From assembly GCA_037953625.1 (NCBI GenBank), contig CM075655.1, positions 10,620,001 through 10,684,000 of the forward strand: DNA of 64,000 bases. Reading direction: 5' to 3'. The notes under the pieces were generated by a model that saw only the letters and a program-made list of their open reading frames with translations, searched no databases and had not been told where the DNA came from. Positions within the stretch are counted from its first letter, which is position 1; each line of letters opens with the position of its first letter. The translations under genes and the position numbers were made by a program. This DNA comes from Crotalaria pallida. Taxonomy: Eukaryota; Streptophyta; Magnoliopsida; Fabales; Fabaceae. This document shows positions 12,774 to 25,415 of this stretch, in pieces.

Positions 12774-15251
12774 TGTAACACCCTATAATTAATTACCCTT
12801 AATTCCCCTTATATTAAAATACGGGCTTAAAAATTCCTTTTTAATTTATGAAAATCAACCGTCAAACGGACGGAGTTTCGTTTGAATTTCGGACTTTTCC
12901 AAAAGGTCAACTAGATAAACGCATTTATATAATATCAACATTAGCCACCAGGGCTCAAATATAAGTAGATATGCATCATATAGTGGCCCCGTGGGCTCAA
13001 AAGTAAAACATCAGTAACAGTTTTTAGAGTGCCAGCAAAAATGCTAAGTATGTAAATCAAGAAGACATAACATCAACTATGCCCCAAAAATGAAACATAA
13101 ACCATGCCCCAAATGAAGTTATCCTAAGCCTCACTCAAAAAGTATATGCAGCACATACACATCAAAATAATATAGAGGCTTAGGTCAATATAATGCATCT
13201 AAATTCCCCCAACCCTACTCTCCCTGTGAGGGAGAGTTCTCCCTGTGAGGGAGAGTAATCCTGCTCAGCCGGTCCTGGTGTATACTCCGACTCAGTACCT
13301 GAAAAATGGTAAGAAGGTGAGTATTACATAATAAAATAGGGAAGCAGATTCTATTATACTGTACTGAACCACCAAGGCAAACACAAATAATCATATAGTG
13401 CACATAAACCAGTGAATCATTCCCAAACAAATCAATTAATTCCATGTCAATAATAAAATTAATTCATTATAGCTTTAGTTCCAACCTTTCATACTTTTTC
13501 AATTTATTTCGGAATTACACATTAGTCATACTCTTGCATAAGATCACAAGCCACTTTTTATCACATACTCTTTTTGTTGTTGTAAAGACTTTTAGAAATT
13601 ATTACGTGGATTTCCATCATTGCGTACAGTCTCCTTCGAACAACGTCTTACAGCTGCACACAATGTGTGTCTTACGCGGTCCATGCATACAGTCTCCTAC
13701 GGACAACGTCTTACAAGACCTGGATTCCACAATCGGAAGGTGCATCCATCATTGCGTACAGTCTCCTTCGGACAACGTCTTACAGCAGCGCATCAGGTGC
13801 GACTTACGCGATCTATGCGTACAGTCTCCTACGGACAACATCTTACAAGATCTGGAGAGGCACAATCCAATTTTATCATTAAATAATATATGGTGTGTGT
13901 GTCCATAACTGCGTACAGTCTCCTTCGGACAACGTCTTACAGCAGTGCATCAAGTGCGTCTTACGCGATCTATGCGTGCAGTCTCCTACGGACAACGTCT
14001 TACAAGATCTGAATCACACACTCTTTGTTCTTTAAGTCTTTGAATTTCATTTTCAATTTATTCCACTTGTAATAATTCTCATGGATTCATCAATTTAAAC
14101 ATTTAATTATATTTTCAAATTTCCAAAGAGTCATTGATACCAATTCCAATCCTCATATTTATTATTATTCATAAATTCTAGGGCTCATCATAATTTAGCA
14201 AAATAACAACCACATAACCAAGTATCATAGTCACATTTAAGCACAACACAACATCTCAAAATATTTTTTATACATAGTCACATTCTAACTTAATATTAAC
14301 TACCCTAGGGTTCCTTACCCTAACTAACACATATCACTTAGTACCCAATATATACACAATACAATCTACCCCCTAGAGTATGGTAACACAAACCTCCTTA
14401 CCTCATGTTCTTAGAGATACAGAGATTTTGTGCTTGATACACACTTGAGAATTAGCCACAACTCAAGAGAAGAGGGAGGAACCTAAAACCAATAGAATAA
14501 TGAAACAAATTGTTAAGCTTTGCCCAGAAGCTTGGAGAATTCCATGAACCAAATTAGAGTTCCCTAGGTTGAAGATTGAAACTTCATGGAAGCAAGAGGG
14601 AGAGAGGAATTCAAATTTTTTTAAGGGAGAAAAAGATCAAACTCTTAAACAAAATCACTTACTTGGAAAAACAAGGAAGGACTTGATGATGGATTTGGTG
14701 TGATTCACTTGAGGCTTGATTGATTAGAGTGAAAAAGTTTTGTGCCCTAGGAGAGAGAAGAGAGAGAGAATCGAACTTGGCAAGAAACTAATGTGTGGTT
14801 GCTTTTATTTTTTTCTTCGGCAGATCGGGTTAATCGATTAACATCCCAGTTAATCGATTAACCCCTTGAAATTTGGCCAAAGATCAGAAGTGGCCTTAAT
14901 CGATTAGGTTTTTGCACACTTTCTGGCCTTAATCGATTAGCCAACAGGTTAATCGATTAAGCTGCAGAATTTTGCATTATTCAGCACTTTGAAAGGCCAT
15001 ATCTTCTTCGTTACCCGTTAGATCTTCCTCAAATTTTAAAGCAAGCTTCCTCACCTATCCTACTTCACATCCAACGGTGGAATTTATGTTTTGAGCTACC
15101 AATCTTGTTATTCTAAATTCCCTAAGGTTCTATGTTTTAAACCTAGTTCTACATGTATTCTTGGGCTAAATTATGACTTATATCTTCATTTCTTCTACCC
15201 TAAGACTATCACAACATAAATTACACTATAAATTAAGTTTGGGATGTTACA
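12774..15251 (-). mobile_element. Full-length LTR of the TTAATCGATTAA family
   Basis: The ends are TGTAACACCC and GGGATGTTACA (2478 bases). In element orientation it starts at 15251. Then come four or five TTAATCGATTA palindromes (14829-14962), an A/T-rich TATA-like stretch near 14800-14812, a transcript leader, a splice-donor-like ATGAG|GTAAGGAGG (exon ends 14402), an apparent intron of about 1.1 kb and an acceptor TTTTTCAG|GTACTG (exon starts 13298). It is the 5' LTR of the broken gag-protease element. Confidence 0.88.
13619..14010. repeat. Minisatellite inside the right LTR
   Basis: The same six-copy, alternating dimeric repeat as in the left LTR, with a few substitutions per copy. It lies wholly inside the apparent LTR intron (13299-14401). 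Confidence 0.9.
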
Positions 15252-15257
15252 GGATCC

Positions 15258-16052
15258 GTGAAGGGGTTTGTTTCCTCCATGAAGATGTTTATTTGTGTTT
15301 ATATTTTTCAAAAACAGAAATAAAATAAATCAAGAAAATAAAATAAAGGAGGTTGTGAGCAAAAAGAACTCATCTCTCTCACATTTCTCCCAAAGTCCAA
15401 ACTTCTTTGCAATCATATTTTTTGTTTATGTATGTTTATATTTTTAAAATAAAAAGAAAAAAATCAAGAAAACATAGTACGGGGTTAAAAAGATCCATCT
15501 CTCAATTCTCCCAAAGTTCAATTTTACTTCAAAATCATAACTTTTTATCTAAACTATTCTTTATCATTTCTTCTGGCATGCATAATAATATCCAATCCAT
15601 TATAGAATTCTCAACACTGCCTTTTGACCATATAAAAATCCATTTTGTCCTTCATATCAATATGTGAAAATAATATATGTTTGTGTGTGTGTGTGTTGAG
15701 GGGTTGAACGTAACCAACCCTAAGCATTGTTTTTTATAGGCACTTGTGATAAGTGGAGCGGGTAGTCCACCATGCATAATCACTACCACTTCAAATTTTT
15801 GTGATATAAACCCAAAATTTCATTCCCAGGACCGAATTTATTTATTAGAAAATAATGTTTAAACATTCTATATTCCATTCCATTTAATTTTTCCATTATA
15901 GCACCTATAACCAATGTTTTATAGTTAAGTTGCACCAACAAAAATAAGGCACTAGGTGCGGAGGTGGATTTTCATTTGGGTTGACTATTGAACGTATTGA
16001 TTTGATATCATTCTTTCGAGTTACATAATTAAGAATAATTCTTCACCATGGT
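15258..16052 (+). repeat. Left arm of a long inverted repeat
   Basis: Reverse-complement similarity to 16988-17785 runs the whole length: AGGGGTTTGTTTCCTCCATG at the left end pairs with CATGGAGGAAACAAACCCCT near 17754-17773, and GAGTTACATAATT near 16018 pairs with AATTATGTAACTC near 17009-17021. Small indels and substitutions make it imperfect. The arm begins just after the LTR end at 15251, which may have cut it. It is outside the duplicated unit and so has no copy near 34 kb. Confidence 0.85.
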
Positions 16053-16987
16053 TTTAAAATGCTACTATATAGTATTATTTTCCATGTAAACCTAGGAGAG
16101 GTTTGTTATTAAATTATAAAGAGGGAAAAACATTTAATTTTTTGGTTTAAGGGGTCTATGTATGATAGTTAAAATTGTTCTCATATAATAAGAAAATCAC
16201 AAGTCTAAGTCATAAGGATATTAAGAGAAAGGTGAAAATAAGATATAAATTAAATAGTATTTTTTCCCACAACTTAATTTTTTTTAAACGTCGGTGTGTT
16301 ATCAACCAACAAGGAGTAGCAGTCTAGTGGGTGGGCAAAGCGTGACCCTCAGATATTGTACAAGGCCAAAGGTTAATGTTCGATCCATGGAAGTGGTATT
16401 TTCTGGAGGGACAAACCATACTACCCAAAAAAAGAATAGTCCCATGTCCAAAGGATAAGGGTTACCATTAGCAAATAAAAAAGAATATTGTTCATGTTAT
16501 ATCCATTTATCTTTAAACCCATTCTTTAGTAGGTTACCATTATCAATTGTACGAAGTTTTATTAATGATTGGTTTTGAGACCACATCATGTGTTTCATCA
16601 TAACAAACTTTGCACATGACAAAGATCCTTTAACATAGTTCTTTGCAACCAGATGCATGCATCATTTAAAAGAGTAAGGAATTCTTTTAGGAGTCTAACG
16701 TTACTTCCTGATCCGGCTAAATTTTTGTCATGTTTACATTGAACCCATGTCACTTCATTTGTTCTTCATCTAGTTATTCATATTAAAAAATTCGTTATAG
16801 GATTGAAGCTATGATGAAGGTGCGGGACTTATTTTTTCATGAAGCTGAAGCAATTATCCGAGAAGGTAGTTTGTGTGGAGGCTTACGCTCAAACCTGACC
16901 CATGAGTTTGTATTAAGTTGGTCAAACAAGATAAAGCTATGCCCTAATAACAAACCTCTCTCGGTTTTAGATGACAAAATAATATAC
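16053..16987. other. Spacer between inverted-repeat arms
   Basis: About 935 bases between the arms. The left edge of the segmental duplication (16121) and the SINE (16311-16435) lie here. A 68-codon frame (16811-17017) starts here and ends inside the right arm; I do not recognise it and see no evidence of selection on it. Confidence 0.6.
16311..16435 (+). mobile_element. tRNA-derived SINE (copy 1)
   Basis: AAGGAGTAGCAGTCTAGTGG resembles a Pol III A box (TAGCAGTCTAGTGG). It is followed about 50 bases later by a B box, GTTCGATCC at 16378-16386, the body GGAGGGACAAACCATACTA, and a short A-rich tail at 16425-16433. I could not define target-site duplications. Confidence 0.7.
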
Positions 16988-17785
16988 AATGGCGAAGAAT
17001 TATTCTCAATTATGTAACTCAAAAGAATGACATCGAATCAATAGGTTCAATAATAGTCAACCCAAATGAATATCCACCTCCGCACCTAGTGTCTTATTTA
17101 TGTTGGTGCAATTTAGTTGTAGAACATTGGTTTTTAGGTGCTACAATAGAATGATTAAATGGAATGGAATATATAATGGTTAAACATTATTTTCTAATAA
17201 ACAAATTTGCTCATGGAAATGGAATTTTGTGTTTATATCACAAAATTGAAGTAGAAGTGATGATGTATGGTGGACCCACGCATGCCACTTATCACAAGAT
17301 CCTATATAAAAAATGATTAGGGTTGGTTAGGTTCGATCCCTCAACACTCACACAAACATCCATGATTTTCTCACATTGAAATAAAGGACAATATGAATTT
17401 TTATATGGTCAGAAAGTTGTGTTGAGAATTCTATAATTGATTAGATATTATTATGTATGCTAGAAGAAATGATAAAGAATAGTTTAGATAGAAAAAAATT
17501 AGATTGTGAAGTAAAATTGAACTTTGGGAGAAATGAGAGAGAAAGACCTTTTTAACCCATATACTTTGTTTGATTGATTCTTTTTCTTTTTCTTTGAAAA
17601 AAATATAAACATATATAAACAAAATATATGATTATGAAGAAGCTAAGCTTGGACTATGGGAGAAATGAGACAGACATGAGTTCTTTTTGTTCACAACCTT
17701 CTTTATTTTGTTTTATTTCTATTTTTGAAAAATATAAACACATAAACATCTTCATGGAGGAAACAAACCCCTTCCAGACCCCAAT
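16988..17785 (-). repeat. Right arm of the long inverted repeat
   Basis: Partner of 15258-16052. It forms the 3' flank of the HIPP gene at 18032-20384 and is duplicated with it (about 35456-36235), where no left arm exists. This suggests that the original sequence is the HIPP 3' flank and that the left arm is an inverted copy of it. Confidence 0.85.
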
Positions 17786-18031
17786 TACATCTTACACTCC
17801 CCAAGAGACCATAAATATAATAAACTCTACATATTACTCCCTTTTGGTAACTTAAATTTCAACTTAAAAAAAAACAACAAAAGAAAATTTAAATTCAAAC
17901 TAAAATTAAAAACTCATTTCCATTTTATAACGTTGCCCCAGATAAGAGAAAGACCTTGACTTGAAACTTTGATGTCGTCACCATCACCACCCTCTGTTGA
18001 CATCACCACCACCACCATGATCCATTTCCCT

Positions 18032-20384
18032 TCACATGACATTGCAGCTTGAAGTATTCTCATCATTGAAGTAATTATAAGATTCTGGAGTAGGAGCAAG
18101 ATGAGGAGGATATGGATAGGTGTAAGAAGGAGGATACATATAATCCATTTGGATAAAAGGCCTAGAATACATCATTGGCTGCTTAAATCTTTCATTTTCA
18201 TTCCCCGATGATGCCTTTTGTTGGTGCATCATCGCAGCCATGTGTTGTTGCTGTTGGTAAGGATTTCCAGCTATCATCTCTGGGCCAACAACTTGAAAGT
18301 ATCCACCTCCAACACCGACACCACCACCACCACAACCTTGAAAGTATCCACCTCCAGCACCACCACCAACACCTTGAAAGTATCCTACACCAACACCACC
18401 GCCATCACCTTGAAAACATCCACCTCTAGCACCACCGCCCCCACCACCTTGAAAGCATCCACCTCCACCACCACCACCTTGAAAGTATCCACCTTGAGAA
18501 CCACTGGCAATAACTTGAAAGTTTCCACCTCCAGCACTACTTCCACCATCGTCACCAGGAAACACAACTGGAGGGAGGCTTTGAACAGATGAGAGGTTAT
18601 TCATTTGGTTCATTGGTAATGACATGTTACTCAAGAGTCCTCCCATTGGGATGCTTAAGTTATCACCCATGGGGCCAACATTAGCCCTATTCTTCCCATG
18701 TTGACCACCACCACACATCTTCAGCAATCCATTGTTCATATTTTGAATACCATGTCCAATCATTCCATTAACAACTCCTTTCTTTACATTATTTCCTTGG
18801 ACATGAACTGCTCCAACATTGCATCCATCAATACCACTGTCGCCACCACCTTTGTTCCCATTGCTTGCAGTGTTGCCATCATTATTTCCTCCCTTATAAG
18901 CATTCAACATTTGTGGATGATTCCCACCCATCATACTATAATCATCATTCATCCTTTTCTGAGCATGCATCATTTGAAGATTCATCATGTTATTCTTAGA
19001 CCCACCAATCCTGCCCTTTTGAGCATTCATCATCTGCTGGTTCATCATTTGCGAATTCATCAAGTCATTCATAACACCACCAATCTCACCCTTTTGTAAA
19101 GTGACCATGTCCTTCATAGAACCATCATTACCACCATTTTGAGCATTCATCATATTTTGGTTCATCATCTGTGCATTCGTCATTTGAGGATTCATCATTC
19201 CGCTCATCGTCATTTGATTTCCATAACCCACGGGTGGCATCTTCATATTATTCATAGGGTGTCCAGGATCAACCATCTCATCATCAGACTCATCATCAAA
19301 GTCCTCGTCATCGACATCTTCCAATTCTTCGTCAGACAAGTCACTATCTTCTTTAGGAATATTGAACTTCACAGTCTTCATGTCAGAGTTCTGATTAGTC
19401 GGTGACATCTTTACATCTTTCAATTGAGGCGTTGGCTTCAAATCTTGAGCTTTCAATTGTGGATATGGTTGAAGATGCGGCATCTGTTGCATCTGTTGTT
19501 GAAGTTGTTGAAGATTCAACCCTTGTTGACCACCACCACCGTCGTTGCCATTACCAACACCACCCTTGGGCTGGTTATTTCCACTTTCACACTTTTGATT
19601 CAGACCTATGTTGTTACTCTCACCTTCACCATTGACAATCTGCATGTTCTTCATTTGATTCGCAAGTTGGTTTGGGATGTTGTTGCCATTGTTATTGTTC
19701 GCTTCAAGAGCACCACCCCAAAGTTCAGCATGTGTTTTTGATTTTGCAAGCTTATTGATGAGAACTTCAGGGCCCACAATCCCTGAAACTATGACTTTGC
19801 CTTGTTCAAAATCTATCTCAACGATAAAGACCCCTGAAAAAAATGATCCAATAAATTAAAGAAATAAACTACAACTTTAAGAATCGCGATACGAATAGTG
19901 ATATGTGATATAGAATTTTAGTTTTTTTTTTTGTTTTCTTAAAATTATAGAAAAAGAATACAACTTCTAAGAAAATGTGGGGCAATAGAGTAGCATCAGT
20001 TTTTTCTCCTTTTCTAACAGATAATTATAGTGAAATAGATAATCGCATACCATCAATCTTCTGCAAGATCCTCTTCACGTTTTGCTTGCATCCTTCACAA
20101 TGCATGTTAACTTTAAGAGTACATTTCTACAAGCACACCCAATCAAAAACCAAATACATAGTAAAGAGAAAATTTCATAGTCAATATATCCTATAATTAA
20201 AATGAGAGAAAAAAATTTACTTTATCATAAACAACATACACAAAATGCCTAAAAGAAAAAACTTGCAACACATATAGGTAAAGGATTGAAAATAATAGTT
20301 GAAATGAGAAAGTGGTAGATATGATGAAAGTGATAAGAGATGTGATAGATTTACCTGAATCTTCATAAACTCTTCTTTACTCAT
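18032..20384 (-). CDS. Heavy-metal-associated isoprenylated plant protein, HIPP-like (copy 1)
   Basis: Three exons on the minus strand: 20384-20355 (MSKEEFMKIQ), 20126-20051, and 19833-18032, joined at GT/AG borders in phase, for a predicted 635 residues. Exon 2 carries the HMA-domain metal site M-H-C-E-G-C. Domain order: HMA at about residues 11-72, Asn/Gln-rich linker, an acidic stretch at about 197-224 (DSDLSDEELEDVDDEDFDDE), Met/Asn-rich repeats (QMMNAQ-like) at about 226-385, Gly-rich GGYFQGGGG repeats at about 455-550, a Tyr/Pro-rich tail, and C-terminal CNVM, a CaaX box whose Met favours farnesylation. HIPPs bind metal ions such as Cu, Zn or Cd through the CxxC and attach to membranes through the lipid; some act in stress and pathogen responses. 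The exact metal and partner are unknown. The exon 1 start gives the standard family N-terminus. Confidence 0.88.
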
Positions 20385-21047
20385 TTTTTAAACACCTATT
20401 GGACCAAAATTCAAGAATGTTAGTAATAGATCTGATAAACAGAGATATGAAAACAAAACATAATAGCTTCTACCTAGCAAACTCTAGTATATGGTTGTGA
20501 AGACTTTGGAAGCAAACACATAATCAATAACATACGAGAAAAGGAAAGTGTGCCTGAAAAAGTAAAGGAGTCTGATCAAACAACGGCTCGGACTTGGAGA
20601 AAGATAGAGAGAGACAGTAGTTTTCAAAATTGGTGAGCAGTAGTTAAAATCTTTGAAACATGTGTATTTGTGGGTGAAAGAGATAGAAAGAGGAAGAGGC
20701 TATTAAGCAAGAAAGAAAGGAAACAAACACCAGAGAGAAACGAGAATGGTGCTACTACTCTTGTAAGAAGACATGGTTATTTTTTTATGTGGTGTATGTT
20801 TTGCATATCTACATTGACATTTTATACTGGTATACAGCAAGCCCCACAATGCCCCACCACTTTAACTATGGTTAGGTAGAGTGTCAATGCCCCACCACTT
20901 TAACCATGGTTAGGAGGAGTGTCAAGCTTGGCTCAGAAACCATCTTTTAACTCATTTCTATCATCTTTGATTAAGCTTCGCCAAGAAGATTCAATCGCTA
21001 ACTCACCGACTCTATGTGACGTGGGAATGCTCAAAATACATAAATGG

Positions 21048-21331
21048 TACTCCCACCATTCCTATTTATATGTCCTATTTCAAATAAAACACATCCAATA
21101 AGAAATGTTATCATTACTTAGATTTCCAATGCATTAATTATTTTTTTCCTGTTACACCCTTTCTCTCTCTATAATCATTAATTTTACTCCACTACTTACG
21201 TAAACCAATACCTATTGAATAGGGTCAATCATGAAAAATAACATTTATTACACTTTTCAAATCCTCAAAAGGACAGATAAAAAGAACAAAAAAATTCTCC
21301 AAAAAAGGACAGTTAATAAGGAACGGAGGTA
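21048..21331. mobile_element. Stowaway-type MITE in array repeat 1
   Basis: TA target duplications flank a 280-base element with inverted ends CTCCCACCATTCCTATTTAT... and ...AATAAGGAACGGAGG, the CTCCCTCCGTTCC-like terminus of Stowaway (Tc1/mariner) MITEs. Confidence 0.8.
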
Positions 21332-22500
21332 TTAAATGATAATATTCAAGTTTAAAAATGGTAATTTACGTTTTTTTATAAAATATTTTAATTATTAAAG
21401 GTCAAAATACTATTAAAAAAAGTGGACCAGTCTTTAATTTTAAGAATAAAATATAGTAGATATTATTTTTTTTTCTTTATTTAAATATTTATTTTATTTA
21501 GTACTTTTCATTTTCATTAATCGCATAAAATATTAAACATATTTTCAAAATGTTACTCCTTTCATTCTTTATTATCTAGTATCCTTTTGTGTTTTTATGT
21601 CCTAAGATAGAGATAATAAAGAATTATGGAAGTTAATGCGATTTTAATTTACACTAGGAGTTTAAATGTGTTGTGTAGACCTGAATACTTAGAATATGTT
21701 TGGGAGGAGGATTTCGGAGGAGTTTAACCAAAATGATTGACTTATGACAATTGAAGAGATTTTTTTACTTCCGTAAACTTTAGGACTAAAATGATGAGTA
21801 CTTACGATCCTAAGGACGAAAATGACAATTTATTTAATTATATTTATGAGTATGTGTGTGTGAGCGAGTGATTGAGACTCTAAAATACCTTTTTTACACA
21901 AAATTGTATTGGTTTAGAGTCTACACAACTTATTAAATATCTTAATGTATTAACTTGAAATATTTTCTGCACTAGATTTGTTGCAAAATTGATGAGACAA
22001 ATTTTTCAAAATTAGGGGGAGGTAAAAATACTGGAAAACCAAGATATAATAACAGGATTCAATAACAATATTCCATTTTGATCTCCACATACATAAACTT
22101 GAATTATATGTTCATAAAACTATCACTTACAATGAATTGCCAATACTCTAGCACTAAATGCATATGGTAGAATTGAAATTTCATTAAAAGTCAAAATCTA
22201 ATTACGCCAAAAGCATGATCGACCAATAATTTTAAACATAAAAATCCAAGGAATAAAATGGAGCGAAGTGGGCATAATTGAAATTGTGAAGCAAGCCCCA
22301 CAATGCCCCACAACTTTAACTGTGGTTAGGTGGAGTGTCAATGCCCCGCCACTTTATCCATGGTTAGGAGGAGTGTCAAGCTTGGCTCAGAAACCATCTT
22401 TTATCTCATTTCTTCATCTTTGATTAAGCTTCGCCAAGAAGAGTCAATCGCTAACTCACCGACTCTATGTGACGTGGGAATGCTCAAAATACATAAATGG

Positions 22501-22785
22501 TACTCCAACCATTCCTATTTATATGTCTTATTTCAAATAAAACACATCCAATAAGAAATGTTATCATTACTTAGATTTCCAATGCATTAATTATTTTTTT
22601 CCTGTTATACCCTTTCTCTCTCTATAATCATTAACTTTACTCCACTACTTACGTAAACCAATACATATTGAATAGGGTCAATCATGAAAAATAACATTTA
22701 TTACACATTTCAAATCCTCAAAAGGACAGATAAAAAAGAACAAAAAAATTCTCCAAAAAAGGACAGTTAATAAGGAACGGAAGTA
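22501..22785. mobile_element. Stowaway-type MITE in array repeat 2
   Basis: Same element at the same place in the monomer, with TA at both ends. The right terminus reads GGAACGGAAG here. Confidence 0.8.
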
Positions 22786-23960
22786 ATAAATGATAATATT
22801 CAAGTTGAAAAATGGTATTTTACATTTTTTATTAAATATTTTAATTATTAAAGGTCAAAATACTATTAAAAGAAGTGGACCAATCTTTAATTTTAAGAAT
22901 AAAATATAGTAGATATTATTTTTTTTTTATCTTTATCTAAATATTTATTTTATTTATTACTTTTCATTTTCATTAACCGCATAAAATATTAAACATATTT
23001 TCAAAATGTTACTCCTTTCATTCTTTATTATCTAGTATCCTTTTGTGTTTTTATGTCCTAAGATAGAGATAATAGAGAATTATGGAAGTTAATGCGATTT
23101 TAATTAACACTAGGAGTTTAAATGTGTTGAGTAGACCTGAATACTTAGGATATGTTTGGGAGGAGGATTTCGGAGGAGTTTAACCAAAATGATTGACTTA
23201 TGACAATTGAAGAGATTTTTTTACTTCCGTAAACTTTAGGACTAAAATGATGAGTACTTACGATCCTAAGGACGAAAATGACAATTTATTTAATTATATT
23301 TATGAGTATGTGTGTGTGAGCGAGTGATTGAGACTCTAAAATACCTTTTTTACACAAAATTGTATTGGTTTAGAGTCTACACAACTTATTAAATATCTTA
23401 ATGTATTTACTTGAAATATTTTCTGCACTAGATTTGTTGCAAAATTGATGAGACAAATTTTTCAAAATTAGGGGAGGTAAAAATACTGGAAAACCAAGAT
23501 ATAATAACAGGATTCAATAACAATATTCCATTTTGATCTCCACATACATAAACTTGAATTATATGTTCATAAAACTATCACTTACAATGAATTGCCAATA
23601 CTCCAGCACTAAATGCATATATATGATAGAATTGAAATTTCATTAAAAGTCAAAATCTAATTACGCCAAAAGCATGATCGACCAATAATTTTAAACATAA
23701 AAATCCAAGGAATAAAATGGAGCGAAGTGGGCATAATTGAAATTGTGAAGCAAGCCCCACAATGCCCCACCACTTTAACTGTGGTTAGGTGGAGTGTCAA
23801 TGCCCCACCACTTTATCCATGGTTATGAGGAGTGTCAAGTTTGGCTCAGAAACCATCTTTTATCTCATTTCTATCATCTTTGATTAAGCTTCGCCAAGAA
23901 GAGTCAATCGCTAACTCACCGACTCTATGTGACGTGGGAATGCTCAAAATACATAAATGG

Positions 23961-24245
23961 TACTCCCACCATTCCTATTTATATGTCTTATTTCAAATAA
24001 AACACATCCAATAAGAAATGTTATCATTACTTAGATTTCCAATGCATTAATTATTTTTTTCCTGTTATACCCTTTCTCTCTCAATAATCATTAATTTTAC
24101 TCCACTACTTACGTAAACCAATACCTATTGAATAGGGTCAATCATGAAAAATAACATTTATTACACTTTTCAAATACTCAAAAGGACAGATAAAAAAGAA
24201 CAAAAAAATTCTCCAAAAAAGGACAGTTAATAAGGAACGGAAGTA
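23961..24245. mobile_element. Stowaway-type MITE in array repeat 3
   Basis: Same element at the same monomer position, so it inserted before the array expanded. Confidence 0.8.
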
Positions 24246-25415
24246 ATAAATGATAATATTCAAGTTTAAAAATGGTATTTTACATTTTTTATTAAATATT
24301 TTAATTATTAAAGGTCAAAATACTATCAAAAGAAGTGGACCAATCTTTAATTTTAAGAATAAAATATAGTAGATATTATTTTTTTTATCTTTATTTAAAT
24401 ATTTATTTTATTTATTACTTTTCATTTTCATTAACCGCATAAAATATTAAACATATTTTCAAAATGTTACTCCTTTCATTCTTTATTATCTAGTATCCTT
24501 TTGTGTTTTTATGTCCTAAGATAGAGATAATAGAGAATTATGGAAGTTAATGCGATTTTAATTAACACTAGGAGTTTAAATGTGTTGAGTAGACCTGAAT
24601 ACTTAGGATATGTTTGGGAGGAGGATTTCGGAGGAGTTTAACCAAAATGATTGACTTATGACAATTGAAGAGATTTTTTTACTTCCGTAAACTTTAGGAC
24701 TAAAATGATGAGTACTTACGATCCTAAGGAAGAAAATGACAATTTATTTAATTATATTTATGAGTATGTGTGTGTGAGCGAGTGATTGAGACTCTAAAAT
24801 ACCTTTTTTACACAAAATTGTATTGGTTTAGAGTCTACACAACTTATTAAATATCTTAATGTATTTACTTGAAATATTTTCTGCACTAGATTTGTTGCAA
24901 AATTGATGAGACAAATTTTTCAAAATTAGGGGGAGGTAAAAATACTGGAAAACCAAGATATAATAACAGGATTCAATAACAATATTCCCTTTTGATCTCC
25001 ACATACATAAACTTGAATTATATGTTCATAAAACTATCACTTACAATGAATTGCCAATACTCCAGCACTAAATGCATATGATAGAATTGAAATTTCATTA
25101 AAAGTCAAAATCTAATTACGCCAAAAGCATGATCGACCAATAATTTTAAACATAAAAATCCAAGGAATAAAATGGAGCGAAGTGGGCATAATTGAAATTG
25201 TGAAGCAAGCCCCACAATGCCCCACCACTTTAACTGTGGTTAGGTGGAGTGTCAATGCCCCACCACTTTATCCATGGTTAGGAGGAGTGTCAAGCTTGGC
25301 TCAGAAACCATCTTTTATCTCATTTCTATCATCTTTGATTAAGCTTCGCCAAGAAGAGTCAATCGCTAACTCACCGACTCTATGTGACGTGGGAATGCTC
25401 AAAATACATAAATGG

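Noticed and set aside
16311..16390. A tRNA gene
   Set aside because: A and B boxes are present but no cloverleaf with a paired acceptor stem is apparent; an A-rich tail and a dispersed-repeat body fit a SINE.
16811..17017. 68-codon frame, also at 35279-35485, as a conserved small gene
   Set aside because: The two copies differ at four bases, of which three change the residue, so there is no sign of selection; identity is explained by the recent duplication, and the frame's end lies in the inverted repeat.
18208..19741. His-, Thr- and Val-rich frames opposite the HIPP genes (and at 36660-38125, 55716-56684)
   Set aside because: They are antisense readings of the Gly-, Asn- and Met-rich HIPP repeats.
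20919..21101. 60-codon frame repeated in each array monomer (MSSLAQKPSF..)
   Set aside because: Its second half is read from the Stowaway MITE terminus, and its recurrence is explained by the tandem repeats.
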